From the NCBI RefSeq assembly GCF_002382885.1, contig NZ_NWVL01000005.1, positions 62,001-126,000 of the forward strand: a stretch of DNA of 64,000 nt, given 5' to 3'. Each line of letters starts with the position of its first letter. Positions within the stretch are counted from its first letter, which is position 1. The notes under the pieces were generated by a model. The model was not told the origin of the DNA and did not search any database. It saw only the letters and a list, made by a program, of their open reading frames with translations. Below, piece after piece: positions 27,406 through 35,681 of the stretch. The stretch is from Streptomyces sp. WZ.A104 (GTDB taxonomy: Bacteria > Actinomycetota > Actinomycetes > Streptomycetales > Streptomycetaceae). Position numbers and translations under genes: made by a program.

Positions 27406-28239
27406 TCACCGCGGTCCGCGGCGGGCGGCGGCGTGCCGCAGGACCAGTACGGCGGCGTCGTCCTCGTGGCCCGTCAGCTCCGCCGCGCCCAGAACCTCGT
27501 CGGCCAGCAGCTCCGCGCTGGCCCCCGCGTGCGCCGCGACGAGCCGGCGCACCCGGTCCAGACCGTCCTCGATCAGCAGCGACGGGCCTTCCACGACCCC
27601 GTCGGTGAGCAGCACGATCGCACCGTCCGAGTCGAGGGTGCGGCGGGTGACGGGGTACTCCTCCCGGGGCTGGATGCCCAGCGGCATTCCGCCCGGGTCC
27701 TCCGTGACGCCGGACCGCCCGTCCATGGTGGCCCACACGCAGGGCACGTGCCCGGCCCGGGCACTGTGCAGCTCCCAGGTCGCGGGGTCCAGCCGCAGGA
27801 ACGTACAGGTCGCGAAGAGCCCGGAGTCCACGGACAGCAGCAGATCGTTGGTCCGGCCCATGACCTCGCCGGGATCGGATGCCGTGCCCGCGATGGCACG
27901 CATCGCGATCCGGACCTGCCCCATGAAGGCGGCCGCCTCGACGTCATGGCCCTGTACGTCGCCGACGGCGAACCCGAGGGCGCCGTCGGCGAGGGCGAAT
28001 CCGTCGTACCAGTCGCCGCCGATGTCCAGGCCGTGCCGGGCGGGCGCGTAGCGGGCCGCCGACTGGAGGCCGGGGAGCGCGGGCAGGGTCGCCGGAAGCA
28101 TGTCTCGCTGAAGGGCCTGCGCGAGTTCCACTCTGGCCTGGTGGAATTCCACCTCCCGCCGAGCGCGGGCAGTGAGGTTCTGCAAGGTGTTGAGCAGGTC
28201 CTCGGCGCTGACTGAGCGGGGAGTCCGACGCCGGTTCAT
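27406..28239 (-). CDS. SpoIIE-type PP2C phosphatase
   Basis: A 277-residue Ser/Thr phosphatase of the PP2C_SIG group. A short helical N-terminus (about 12-48) is followed by the catalytic domain with GGDWYD (74-79) and GDVQGHD (93-99), and ends with GHEDDAAVLVLRH. It should dephosphorylate an anti-anti-sigma protein. GGAGCAG lies upstream of the ATG. It is first of a two-gene unit with the MASE1 membrane protein; together they look like a split membrane sensor and phosphatase. Confidence 0.92.
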   Translation of the reverse strand: MNRRRTPRSVSAEDLLNTLQNLTARARREVEFHQARVELAQALQRDMLPATLPALPGLQSAARYAPARHGLDIGGDWYDGFALADGALGFAVGDVQGHDVEAAAFMGQVRIAMRAIAGTASDPGEVMGRTNDLLLSVDSGLFATCTFLRLDPATWELHSARAGHVPCVWATMDGRSGVTEDPGGMPLGIQPREEYPVTRRTLDSDGAIVLLTDGVVEGPSLLIEDGLDRVRRLVAAHAGASAELLADEVLGAAELTGHEDDAAVLVLRHAAARRGPR

Positions 28240-28348
28240 GGGCTGCTCCGCGGTGCGTTAGTCCCTGAATCATATGGCGGGTGTCCGGGGGCGGCGACTG
28301 CGGCGACCTCGGGACCTCGATGGGAACCGGGGCCGCCCGGTCCGTCGC

Positions 28349-28969
28349 TCAGGAGTGCTGCGCGCGGTACAGGTCGCGGATCAGGGCGATCTCCGCGCCG
28401 TGGTGCAGCACTTCCTGGTTGACCCACCAGACGATGTCGAGGAACGGATCCTCGGCGTCGCTGCCGTTGGGGTAGGTGCTGTGTCCGACGGTGTCGAGCG
28501 CCGTGTCGTCGGCGGCGAGCAGGGCTTCGCGCCAGGCGGCGGCCCCGGCCTCGAAGGCGGCCAGGCCCCCGGCGGCGTCCCCCGGGGTGCGGTAGCCCGC
28601 ACGCGTCAGGGAACGGGTGCCGTTCGTGTGGTCGGCCCGCAGTGTCAGCATCTCGCTGAGATGGCTCAGCCGCCAGGCGATGGTCGTGAACGGCGGCGGG
28701 AAGGGATGCGGCGAGTCCGCCCAGTCCCGGCCCCAGCCCCCGGCCCCCGTCAGGCTGGTCGCCCGGGCCCCGGGCCCGTCGTGGCGGCGACGGACGGACC
28801 AGCAGTCGGGCACGGGTTCCCAGAGATACTCGTCGTCGCCGAGCGCGGCGACGCCGATCTCGACACCGTTGCCGCTGTCCACGAGAGGGCCGGCCAGCCG
28901 GCCGAGGAGCCGCTCGCAGGCGAAGTCGAACTGTTCCAGCAGAGGGGACAGACGCGGTGGAAGGCTCAT
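28349..28969 (-). CDS. DinB-like protein
   Basis: A 206-residue protein of the DinB/YfiT four-helix metalloenzyme fold. Metal-ligand histidines are expected in WRLSHLSEML (about 113-122) and in VLHHGAEIALIRDLY near the C-terminus; GHSTYPNGSDAEDPFLDIVWWVNQE leads into it. Actinobacterial members often act as thiol (mycothiol)-dependent transferases or isomerases. The ATG at 28969 is chosen because upstream in-frame codons are Arg/Pro/Ser-rich. It is divergent from the next small gene. Confidence 0.8.
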   Translation of the reverse strand: MSLPPRLSPLLEQFDFACERLLGRLAGPLVDSGNGVEIGVAALGDDEYLWEPVPDCWSVRRRHDGPGARATSLTGAGGWGRDWADSPHPFPPPFTTIAWRLSHLSEMLTLRADHTNGTRSLTRAGYRTPGDAAGGLAAFEAGAAAWREALLAADDTALDTVGHSTYPNGSDAEDPFLDIVWWVNQEVLHHGAEIALIRDLYRAQHS

Positions 28970-29099
28970 TCGACGGAGCGTGCCACACCGCGCGGGCGCG
29001 CGCCCACCCAATTTCTCGGCGGCCGTGCCGGGGCCCGGCGAGGGGCCGGATGGACGCTGGTGCCGAGCCGTTGTCAGTGCCCGGTGGGATGCTGCCCGC

Positions 29100-29369
29100 A
29101 TGGACGAGCTGATGAGGCAGCGACGGGTGTACGGCACCGATCACGACGATCCCCACCCCGGGCCGAGGCCGGGCCACGACTACCGCGAGCTGGTCGGCGG
29201 CCCGCTCGACGGGCTGCTGCTGGACGTCACCGACTGGAGCGAGGCCGACCTGCGAGAGGGCGTCGGTCTGGTCACCGAGATCGGTGCGTACGGACCGGGC
29301 GGGCGCGCCGAGTACGGCCCGCGCGCACCGGACAGCCACCAGTGGGACTGGCGCGGCGACGTGCGGTGA
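29100..29369 (+). CDS. Small protein of unknown function
   Basis: An 89-residue acidic protein. A His/Asp/Pro-rich N-terminus (GTDHDDPHPGPRPGHDY) leads to YRELVGGPLDGLLLDVTDWSEADL, and the end is rich in Gly, Tyr and Arg. GGPLDG is a short motif seen in several small actinobacterial proteins of unknown role. The ATG start has only a weak ribosome site. Its stop lies 18 bp before the 3' end of the opposite-strand tRNA gene. Confidence 0.6.
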   Translation: MDELMRQRRVYGTDHDDPHPGPRPGHDYRELVGGPLDGLLLDVTDWSEADLREGVGLVTEIGAYGPGGRAEYGPRAPDSHQWDWRGDVR

Positions 29370-29387
29370 CGGACGGCACGCGATGGG

Positions 29388-29460
29388 CAGGGGCGGCAGG
29401 GATCGAACCTGCGACGCGCGGTTTTGGAGACCGGTGCTCTGGCCACTGAGCTACGCCCCT
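29388..29460 (-). tRNA. tRNA-Trp (anticodon CCA), divergent copy
   Basis: A 73-nt cloverleaf. The acceptor stem AGGGGCG pairs perfectly with CGCCCCT, discriminator G. D-arm GCTC/GAGC, anticodon loop CTCCAAA giving CCA, T-arm GCAGG/CCTGC with loop TTCGATC. The CCA end is not encoded. The anticodon stem CCGGT/ACCGC has a C27-C43 mismatch at its base, which the usual actinobacterial tRNA-Trp (ACCGG) does not have. It may be a second, divergent Trp tRNA. Confidence 0.93.
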
Positions 29461-29947
29461 TCGTTACGGGTGCAGCTTGGCACGCCCGGTTTCGCGCGCC
29501 AACAGGTTTACGCGGGGGCCGCGTTGGCCACCGTGGCCCGGAACACCCGGAACGCCCGGAACGCCCGGAACGCCCGGACGGCCGGCCGGAGACCGGTGCG
29601 GTGGGAGGCGGCCCGCGGCCGTGCTGACCCGCACCGGCAGACCGGTCGCGCACGGCGATGCCGGGAGGCGTGCCCCGCACCATGCTCCGCTGTGCGGGCG
29701 AGGGCGAGGGCGAGGGCGACGTCCGAAACCGGAGGGGGCCTGGGGCTTCAGCGTCAGCAAAGAGCGCGTCGGCCTGGGCGGACATGAGCGCACCGGTGAA
29801 CGTCTTGGTCGAGCCGTTCGAGAAGAGCAGCGCTGCTCGAACCCGTCCTGGTCCTCGACCTGGACCTCGGCCTCGACGAGCCTCGCCCGGACTTGTCCCC
29901 GGACCTCTCCCGGGCGCCCGGCGAGCCGTCCGATAGGTTGGCCGGTC
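29461..29947. other. Gene-free, low-complexity region with tandem repeats
   Basis: Every frame here is Arg/Gly/Pro-rich and none resembles a known protein. It contains a 9-bp repeat (cccggaacr, four copies at 29537-29572 plus a partial), a short run of gagggc (about 29699-29718), and a 14-bp palindrome gagcagcgctgctc (29825-29838). It lies between the tRNA gene and mptB and may carry the mptB promoter. Confidence 0.6.
29537..29581. repeat. 9-bp tandem repeat cccggaacg
   Basis: Four copies of cccggaac(a/g) in a row followed by a degenerate fifth. Read in frame it would give repeated Arg-Asn-Thr/Ala, but no gene covers it. Confidence 0.85.
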
Positions 29948-31426
29948 ATGTGGGCTATGAGTGCGGTCGGACACCGGCGGCTGGGTGCGGCAGGATCGCT
30001 GGCGGTCGCCGTCGGTGGCTGGTTCTCCGGAAAGCTGCCGGCCCACGACCCCTGGGGCCTGTGGACCGACCACGGCTCCGCCACCAAGGCGGCCGCGGCC
30101 GTCCTCGCCTACCTCGGACTGACCGCGCTCGTCGTCGCCTGGTGGCAGTACGGCAGGACCGCCTCCACCGTCCGTGACACCCTCGTCACCCTCGCCTGGT
30201 GGACGGCCCCGTTCCTGCTCGCGCCCCCGCTCTACAGCGCCGACGTCTACAGCTACATCGCCCAGGGCGCGATGGTCGTCGAAGGGCACGACGTCTACAC
30301 GGTCGGCCCCTCCGCCCTGGACCCCGGAGGCATCGGCGGCGACGCGGCCGCGAGCGTCGGCAACCACTGGCGCGACACCCCCGCCCCCTATGGCCCCCTC
30401 TTCCTGCTGCTGTCCGCCGCCGTCGCCTGGACCACCGGCGGAACGGTCGTCCCCGCCGTCCTGGCCATGCGCCTCATCGCGCTCGCCTCGCTGATCCTGA
30501 TCGTCTGGGCACTGCGCCGCCTGGCGCGCGAGCACGGCCACAGCGAGAGCCGCGCCCTGTGGCTGGGCGCCCTCAACCCGCTCCTGCTGATGCATGTCAT
30601 CGGCGGCCTGCACAACGACGGGCTGATGATCGGCCTCATGCTCGCCGGACTGGTGCCGGCCCTGCGCGGCCGGTGGATCACCGGCAGCGCACTCGTCGGA
30701 CTCGCCATGATGGTGAAGTCCCCAGCGGCCGTGGCGCTCCTGTTCATCGGCGTCCTCGTGCACGCCTCCGCCACCGGACCCCAGCCGCGCCGCTGGGCCA
30801 AGGGGCTCCTCGCGCCCGGCCTGATCGCGTGCGCGGTCGCCGGAGCGGCGACGCTCATCGGCGGCACCGGCTTCGGCTGGCTCCACACCCAGGGCGTCGC
30901 CGCGAACATCCACACCGCGCTTTCCGTCCCAAGTGACCTCGGCCTCGGCCTCGGAGAGCTGCTGCACCTGCTCGCGGGCACCGACCCGGCACCGGTCAAG
31001 TCCGCTGTGCAGACCCTGGGCCTGGCCGCCGCGCTCGTCGTGATCGTCCTGCTGGCCCGGCGCGCGATGCGGGGCAGCATGACGCCCGCCCACGCCCTGG
31101 GTCTCTCACTGCTCGTCCTGGTCGCTCTCTCGCCCATGGTCCAGCCCTGGTACCTGCTGTGGGGCATGGCGGTGGTCGCCGCCACCGCACCGTACGGCAG
31201 GGTCTCCTCGATCCTGGTCGTGCTGTCGGCCGCCCTGGTGTACGAGACCCACCCCATGGGCGCCACCCCGGCCTACGGGTTCGCCCTGGCGGGCCTCGCC
31301 GCCGTCCTCGGCACCCTCGCCATCCGCAGGACCCCCGTCGTACCGCCCGGCGTCCACCTGCCCGCACCTCGCACACCCGCCGCCGCGGCCCCGGCCCCCG
31401 CACCGGCCCCGCAGAGCAGCCCGTAG
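29948..31426 (+). CDS. mptB: Polyprenol-phosphomannose-dependent mannosyltransferase, MptB-like
   Basis: A 492-residue GT-C type membrane glycosyltransferase with about twelve hydrophobic segments. The first periplasmic loop has YSADVYSYIAQGAMVVEGHD (about 98-117), with the acidic Asp of the GT-C motif, followed by HWRDTPAPYGPLFLLLS; HVIGGLHNDGLM is also typical of the MptA/MptB group. In mycobacteria and corynebacteria these extend alpha-1,6-mannan of lipomannan; the Streptomyces acceptor is not established. The C-terminus is a Pro/Ala tail. The ATG at 29948 has an internal alternative four codons later. Confidence 0.82.
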   Translation: MWAMSAVGHRRLGAAGSLAVAVGGWFSGKLPAHDPWGLWTDHGSATKAAAAVLAYLGLTALVVAWWQYGRTASTVRDTLVTLAWWTAPFLLAPPLYSADVYSYIAQGAMVVEGHDVYTVGPSALDPGGIGGDAAASVGNHWRDTPAPYGPLFLLLSAAVAWTTGGTVVPAVLAMRLIALASLILIVWALRRLAREHGHSESRALWLGALNPLLLMHVIGGLHNDGLMIGLMLAGLVPALRGRWITGSALVGLAMMVKSPAAVALLFIGVLVHASATGPQPRRWAKGLLAPGLIACAVAGAATLIGGTGFGWLHTQGVAANIHTALSVPSDLGLGLGELLHLLAGTDPAPVKSAVQTLGLAAALVVIVLLARRAMRGSMTPAHALGLSLLVLVALSPMVQPWYLLWGMAVVAATAPYGRVSSILVVLSAALVYETHPMGATPAYGFALAGLAAVLGTLAIRRTPVVPPGVHLPAPRTPAAAAPAPAPAPQSSP

Positions 31427-31492
31427 GAAACGTCCTCGACGCCCGGGCAGCGCCTCCGGTAGCCTGACCGGGTCCTGTTGTCTCCGATAGAG

Positions 31493-31615
31493 GTGGACGT
31501 TGCGCATCTGAGGTCCGCGATCATCGCGCGGTACGGCCCAGGCCCGTACCTGGTCACGACGTTGTCGGCAGATCTGCCGTCCGTGGCTTCCGCGTGGATG
31601 CGACCTCGGTGCTGA
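31493..31615 (+). CDS. Candidate leader ORF upstream of the ABC-F gene
   Basis: A 40-codon frame (GTG start, MDVAHLRSAIIARYGPG at the N-terminus, ending RPRC) within the 310-bp gap upstream of the ABC-F gene. An alternative mini-ORF, TTG-CGC-ATC-TGA (31500-31511), follows AGGTGG at good spacing. A TAGCCT -10-like element at 31460-31465 would place both in the transcript. ABC-F ribosome-protection genes are commonly controlled by translated leaders; this is inferred from position only. Confidence 0.35.
   Translation: MDVAHLRSAIIARYGPGPYLVTTLSADLPSVASAWMRPRC
31530..31550 (+). promoter_or_regulatory. Hairpin in the ABC-F leader
   Basis: A 7-bp stem ggtacgg (31530-31536) and ccgtacc (31544-31550) with a 7-nt loop, inside the candidate leader ORF. 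It could take part in translation-dependent attenuation, but no clear alternative pairing partner was found. Confidence 0.35.
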
Positions 31616-31736
31616 GCCGTTCCCCGCCTTCGCAGGACTGCTCCTCCCACCTTTTCCTCCGGTCTCCGGCCCGGTCGCCGCGTGCTGTTCGCATACGAAG
31701 CCCTGTTCCTTCCGCTTCTGCGACTGCGAGAACCCC

Positions 31737-33410
31737 ATGAGCCATCCCACCGAGCCCGGCGCCTCCGTGGCCGCCTCCCAGCTCACCTTCCGGTGGCCCG
31801 ACGGCACGAACGCCTTCGACGGTCTCTCCCTCACCGTCCCCCGCGGCCGCACCGGCCTGGTCGGCGCCAACGGCACCGGCAAGTCGACCCTGCTGCGCCT
31901 GCTCGCCGGACGGCTGCGGCCCACCGCGGGGTCCGTCGCCGTCGGCGGCCGCCTCGCCCATCTGCCCCAGAACATCACCCTGGACACCGAACTGCGCGTC
32001 GACGGGGCGCTCGGCATCGCGGCACGCCGAGCCGCCCTGCGCGCCATCGAGTCCGGAGACGTACAAGAGGAGCACTTCGAGACGGTCGGCGACGACTGGG
32101 ACGTCGAGGAACGCGCCCTGGCCACCCTCGGCTCCCTCGGGCTCGGCGGTGTCGGACTTGACCGCACCGTCGGACAGCTCTCCGGCGGGGAGACCGTCCT
32201 GCTGCGCCTGGCCGCGCTGCTGCTGGAGCGCCCGGACGTCCTCCTCCTGGACGAACCCACCAACAACCTGGACCTGTTCGCCCGCCGCCGCCTCTACGAC
32301 GCCGTCGAGTCCTGGCGCACCGGCATCCTGATCGTCGTCAGCCATGACCGGGACCTCCTGGAGCGCGTGGACCGCATCGCCGAACTCCGCTCCGGTTCGG
32401 TGAGCTGGTACGGGGGCGGCTGGTCCGCCTACCAGGAGGCCCTCGCCACCCAGCAGGAGGCCGCCGGGCGCACGCTGCGTGCCGCGGAGGCCGACGTACG
32501 GCGTCAGCGGCGCGAACTGGAGGAGACCCGTGTCAAGGTGGCCCGCCGCCGGCGCCACGACAAGAAGCTGGACGCCCAGCGGCGTGCCCCGCGCATCGTC
32601 GCCGGTGAGCGCAAGCGCTCGGCCCAGGAGTCGGCGGGCCGGCTGCGCGGGCTGCACGAGGACCGTCTCGACGAGGCCCGAGAGCGACGGGAGGAAGCCG
32701 CCGAGGATGTCCGCCAGGACGCCGAGATCCGGATCAGCCTGCCGCACACCGCGGTACCCGCGGGCCGTACGGTCCTGACCGTACGGGACCTGACCCTCCC
32801 CTACGGTCGGCTGCGTGAGGCAGGCCTCCAGGTGACCGGACCCGAACGCATCGCCCTGGTCGGCCGCAACGGAGCGGGCAAGACGACCCTGCTTCGCACG
32901 CTGTCCGGGGAGCTCGCACCGAGCTCCGGCGAGGCGACGGCGTCCGTGCCGCTGAAGTTCCTGCCGCAGCGGCTGGACGTCCTCGACGACACGTCGAGCG
33001 TGGCCGCGAACGTCGCCCGCACGGCTCCCGGCACCACCGACAACCAGATCCGCTCCCAGCTGGCCCGGTTCCTCTTCAAGGGGGCCCGCGCGGAGCAGCT
33101 CGCGGGCACCCTCTCGGGCGGCGAACGCTTCCGGGCCGCACTCGCGGCGACGATGCTCGCTGCCCCCGCCCCGCAGCTGCTTCTGCTGGACGAACCGACG
33201 AACAACCTCGACCTGGCCAGTGTGCGGCAGCTGACAAGCGCTCTGGAGTCCTACGAGGGCGCCCTCGTCATCGCCGGGCACGACCTGGCGTTCCTCGAAT
33301 CCGTGGGTATCACCCGCTGGATCCTCCTCGCGGAGGAGCTCCGGGAAATCAGCGCCGAGGAGGTCCACGACCTGCTCGGCGGCGCTGCGACGCCTCAGGC
33401 CGCCTCGTAG
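31737..33410 (+). CDS. ABC-F family ATPase
   Basis: A 557-residue soluble protein with two ABC domains and no membrane segment. Walker A motifs are GANGTGKST (43-51) and GRNGAGKTT (375-383); signatures LSGGE lie at about 148-152 and in TLSGGERF; both Walker B motifs read LLLDEPTNNLDL. A charged linker (about 235-335, rich in Arg and Glu) separates them, as in ABC-F factors that enter the ribosomal E site. Members give resistance to ribosome-targeting antibiotics or act as translation factors. Which applies cannot be told; the long leader suggests inducible expression. Confidence 0.92.
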   Translation: MSHPTEPGASVAASQLTFRWPDGTNAFDGLSLTVPRGRTGLVGANGTGKSTLLRLLAGRLRPTAGSVAVGGRLAHLPQNITLDTELRVDGALGIAARRAALRAIESGDVQEEHFETVGDDWDVEERALATLGSLGLGGVGLDRTVGQLSGGETVLLRLAALLLERPDVLLLDEPTNNLDLFARRRLYDAVESWRTGILIVVSHDRDLLERVDRIAELRSGSVSWYGGGWSAYQEALATQQEAAGRTLRAAEADVRRQRRELEETRVKVARRRRHDKKLDAQRRAPRIVAGERKRSAQESAGRLRGLHEDRLDEARERREEAAEDVRQDAEIRISLPHTAVPAGRTVLTVRDLTLPYGRLREAGLQVTGPERIALVGRNGAGKTTLLRTLSGELAPSSGEATASVPLKFLPQRLDVLDDTSSVAANVARTAPGTTDNQIRSQLARFLFKGARAEQLAGTLSGGERFRAALAATMLAAPAPQLLLLDEPTNNLDLASVRQLTSALESYEGALVIAGHDLAFLESVGITRWILLAEELREISAEEVHDLLGGAATPQAAS

Positions 33411-33619
33411 CGGTGGGCCCTGCCGCCTCGCCACTCCACCCAGACCGGGTTGTCGAGGATCCGGTCCGGTTCCTCCAGGCCCGCCTCGGTCAGGAACACG
33501 ATGACGTCGTGGTCGCTGTGGGCCAGCCCGAGTATCTCGTCCCGGCCTTCGTAGTGCACGGTCACCCGGCGGCCGCCTGAAGGGGTCGGCCGGTGGATGA
33601 CGATCGGGGGATTCGCCAT
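33395..33619 (-). CDS. Small protein of unknown function
   Basis: A 74-residue protein (MANPPIVIHRPTPSGGRRVT at the start) with alternating strands, VHYEGRDEILGLAHSDHDVI, and a C-terminal LDNPVWVEWRGGRAHRY. The pattern is that of a small beta-rich domain conserved among actinomycetes, but no family name is known to me. It is convergent with and overlaps the ABC-F gene by 16 bp. Confidence 0.6.
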   Translation of the reverse strand: MANPPIVIHRPTPSGGRRVTVHYEGRDEILGLAHSDHDVIVFLTEAGLEEPDRILDNPVWVEWRGGRAHRYEAA

Positions 33620-33827
33620 GGGTCCACCCTGCGACGCGCCTCGCGGCCGCGCATCCCCGGCCCGGACGGTCCGGCGGTGAACGGGCTCGCGTCCCGCTCG
33701 GCGCGGGCGCTCGGCCGCCCGCCGGTGCGAGTTCCACCGTTGTGGTGACACACACCGGGGAGGGGGTGCGCGGGGGCGGTCCGCAGCCGCGCACCCGCCG
33801 CACCCACCTCCGCGCCGTTCACTCGAA

Positions 33828-34448
33828 TCACTCGAAGCGGGACGGGTCACCGGCGCCCCGGCGTACGATCTCGGGCTCGTCACCGGAGAAGTCGATGACC
33901 GTGGTCGGCTCGGTGCCGCAGTCGCCGGAGTCGACCACGGCGTCCACCTCGTGGTCGAGCCGCTCCTTGATCTCCCAGCCCTGCGTCAGCGGTTCCTCCT
34001 CGTCCGGCAGCAGCAGCGTGCTGGAGAGCAGCGGCTCGCCGAGCTCGGCGAGCAGGGCCTGCGTCACGACGTGGTCGGGGATGCGCACGCCGACCGTCTT
34101 CTTCTTCGGGTGCATCAGCTGGCGGGGCACCTCCTTCGTCGCCGGGAGAATGAAGGTGTAACTGCCGGGCGTCGCCGCCTTGATGGCACGGAACACGTCG
34201 TTGTCCACACGGACGAACTGCGCCAGCTGCGCGAAGTCGTGGCACACCAGCGTGAAGTGGTGGCGGTCATCGAGATTCCGGATCGACCGGATCCGGCCGA
34301 TGCCGTCGCGGTTGCCCAACTGGCAGCCCAGCGCGTAGCACGAGTCGGTCGGGTACGCGACGAGCGCACCGGAGCGGATGCTGTCGACCACCGTGGCGAT
34401 GGTGCGCGGCTGGGGATTTTCGGGGTGTACGTCAAGGTACTTGGCCAT
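33828..34448 (-). CDS. YciO/Sua5/YrdC-like threonylcarbamoyl-AMP synthase family protein
   Basis: A 206-residue YrdC-fold protein. IRSGALVAYPTDSCYALGCQ (about 25-44) and KAATPGSYTFILPATKEVPR (about 90-109) are the family signature; KKKTVGVRIPDH contains the conserved basic patch. The form without a C-terminal domain and with MHPKKKTVGVR fits the YciO subgroup. YrdC makes threonylcarbamoyl-AMP for tRNA t6A; YciO has weak or different activity. The ATG start is the natural first codon of the family (MAKYLDVHP). Confidence 0.88.
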   Translation of the reverse strand: MAKYLDVHPENPQPRTIATVVDSIRSGALVAYPTDSCYALGCQLGNRDGIGRIRSIRNLDDRHHFTLVCHDFAQLAQFVRVDNDVFRAIKAATPGSYTFILPATKEVPRQLMHPKKKTVGVRIPDHVVTQALLAELGEPLLSSTLLLPDEEEPLTQGWEIKERLDHEVDAVVDSGDCGTEPTTVIDFSGDEPEIVRRGAGDPSRFE

Positions 34449-34502
34449 TCGCCGAGCTTACGCGTTCGGGGCGGGCCCGTACGGCGGTCGGGCCCGACGG
34501 CC

Positions 34503-34615
34503 GGAAAGCGGCCCGCCGGGCATGCACGGACGAAGGCGGCCCGCCGCGCACGTGAGGACGAAGGCTGCCCGCCGCGCGGAAGCACACGGAAAGCGGCCCG
34601 CCGCGCAGGTGCGCG
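34503..34615. repeat. Imperfect tandem repeat of about 28 bp, four units
   Basis: Units each containing gaaagcggcccgccgcgc-like cores begin near 34503, 34528, 34556 and 34588. The last unit forms the left part of the strong hairpin listed next. The repeat lies between the YciO-like gene start and the CNNM gene end, so it is non-coding. Confidence 0.7.
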
Positions 34616-34626
34616 CGACGGGCCGC
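34593..34626 (-). terminator. Two-step hairpin after the CNNM gene pair
   Basis: An outer 8-bp stem gcggcccg (34593-34600) with cgggccgc (34619-34626) and an inner 5-bp stem cgcgc/gcgcg (34602-34606, 34611-34615) with an AGGT loop. It lies 38 bp past the end of the CNNM pair. Confidence 0.7.
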
Positions 34627-34664
34627 CTCGGCTTCCGCTTCGATGCCGGGTGCTCCCGGGTCCG

Positions 34665-35681
34665 TCAGACCGCGGCGGCTCCCACCAGCTCCTCCAGCAC
34701 GTCCTCCATCGCCACGAAGCCGATGACCGTGCCCTTGTCCCCGGCGACCGCCGCGAGGTGCGTACCGGCGGCGCGCATAGCTGTGAGGGCATCGTCCAGC
34801 GGGGTGTCGATCTCGACCCGGATGACGGGGTGGATCGCGCTCGTGGGCAGCGGCTTGGTGCGCTCCGCGACACCGAGGGCGTCCTTGATGTGGAGGTAGC
34901 CGAGGATCCCGTCGTCCGGTCCGGTGACCGGCAGCCGGGAGAAGCCGGACGCGACGGCGGCCCGCTCCAGCCCCTGCGGGGTGATGCCGAGGTCGACGGT
35001 GACCGTCCGGCCGAGCGGGACCATCACCTCGCCGACCGGCCGGGTGCCCAGCTCCAGGGCGTCGCGCAGGCGCTCGCCGTCGGCCGGGGCGAGCAGACCC
35101 GCGTCGCTGGAGTCCTTCACCAGCCGGACGAGCTCGTCGTCGGTGAACACCGAGGCGACCTCGTCCTTGGGCTCGACCTTGAGGAGCCGCAGCAGCGTGT
35201 TGGCGAAGGCGTTGATGCCGAAGATCACCGGGCGCAGCGCCCGGGTCAGGGTCACCAGCGAGGGCCCGAGAGCCAGGGCCGTGGCGACGGGGGCGGCCAG
35301 CGCGATGTTCTTCGGGATCATCTCGCCGATGAGCATGTGCAGGTACGTCGCCAGGGTCAGTGCGATCACGAACGCGATCGGGTGGACCAGCGCGTCCGGC
35401 ACGCCGACCGCGTCGAACGGCGGCTCCAGCAGATGGGCGATGGCCGGCTCGGCGACGGCGCCCAGCACCAGCGAGGAGATGGTGATGCCGAGCTGTGCGG
35501 TCGCCATGGCGGCCGACAGGTGTTCGAGGCCCCACAGGGCGCTCTTGGCGCGTCGGCTGCCGCGTATGGCCTGGGGCTCGATCTGGCTGCGGCGTACCGA
35601 GATCAGGGCGAACTCCGCACCGACGAAGAACGCGTTGGTCAGGAGGGTGAGCGCGCCGATGGCGAGCTGGATGGCGGTCAT
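34665..35681 (-). CDS. CNNM/HlyC-type transporter protein, short form
   Basis: A 338-residue CNNM (DUF21) membrane protein with two CBS domains. The DUF21 part (about 1-180) has NAFFVGAEFALISVRRSQIE and LIGEMIPKN; the CBS pair (about 200-330) has DGILGYLHIKDAL and GTVIGFVAMEDVLEELVG. The usual C-terminal CorC/HlyC domain is absent, so this is a short form. CNNM proteins take part in magnesium or cobalt export. It overlaps its upstream paralogue by 4 bp (ATGA), so the two are translationally coupled and may form a heterodimer. Confidence 0.9.
   Translation of the reverse strand: MTAIQLAIGALTLLTNAFFVGAEFALISVRRSQIEPQAIRGSRRAKSALWGLEHLSAAMATAQLGITISSLVLGAVAEPAIAHLLEPPFDAVGVPDALVHPIAFVIALTLATYLHMLIGEMIPKNIALAAPVATALALGPSLVTLTRALRPVIFGINAFANTLLRLLKVEPKDEVASVFTDDELVRLVKDSSDAGLLAPADGERLRDALELGTRPVGEVMVPLGRTVTVDLGITPQGLERAAVASGFSRLPVTGPDDGILGYLHIKDALGVAERTKPLPTSAIHPVIRVEIDTPLDDALTAMRAAGTHLAAVAGDKGTVIGFVAMEDVLEELVGAAAV

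Noticed and set aside
29388..29460. Integration (att) site at the tRNA gene
   Set aside because: No integrase gene and no repeat of the tRNA 3' end was seen in the window.
29538..29580. CRISPR-like array
   Set aside because: The 9-bp units are head to tail without spacers, so it is a simple tandem repeat.
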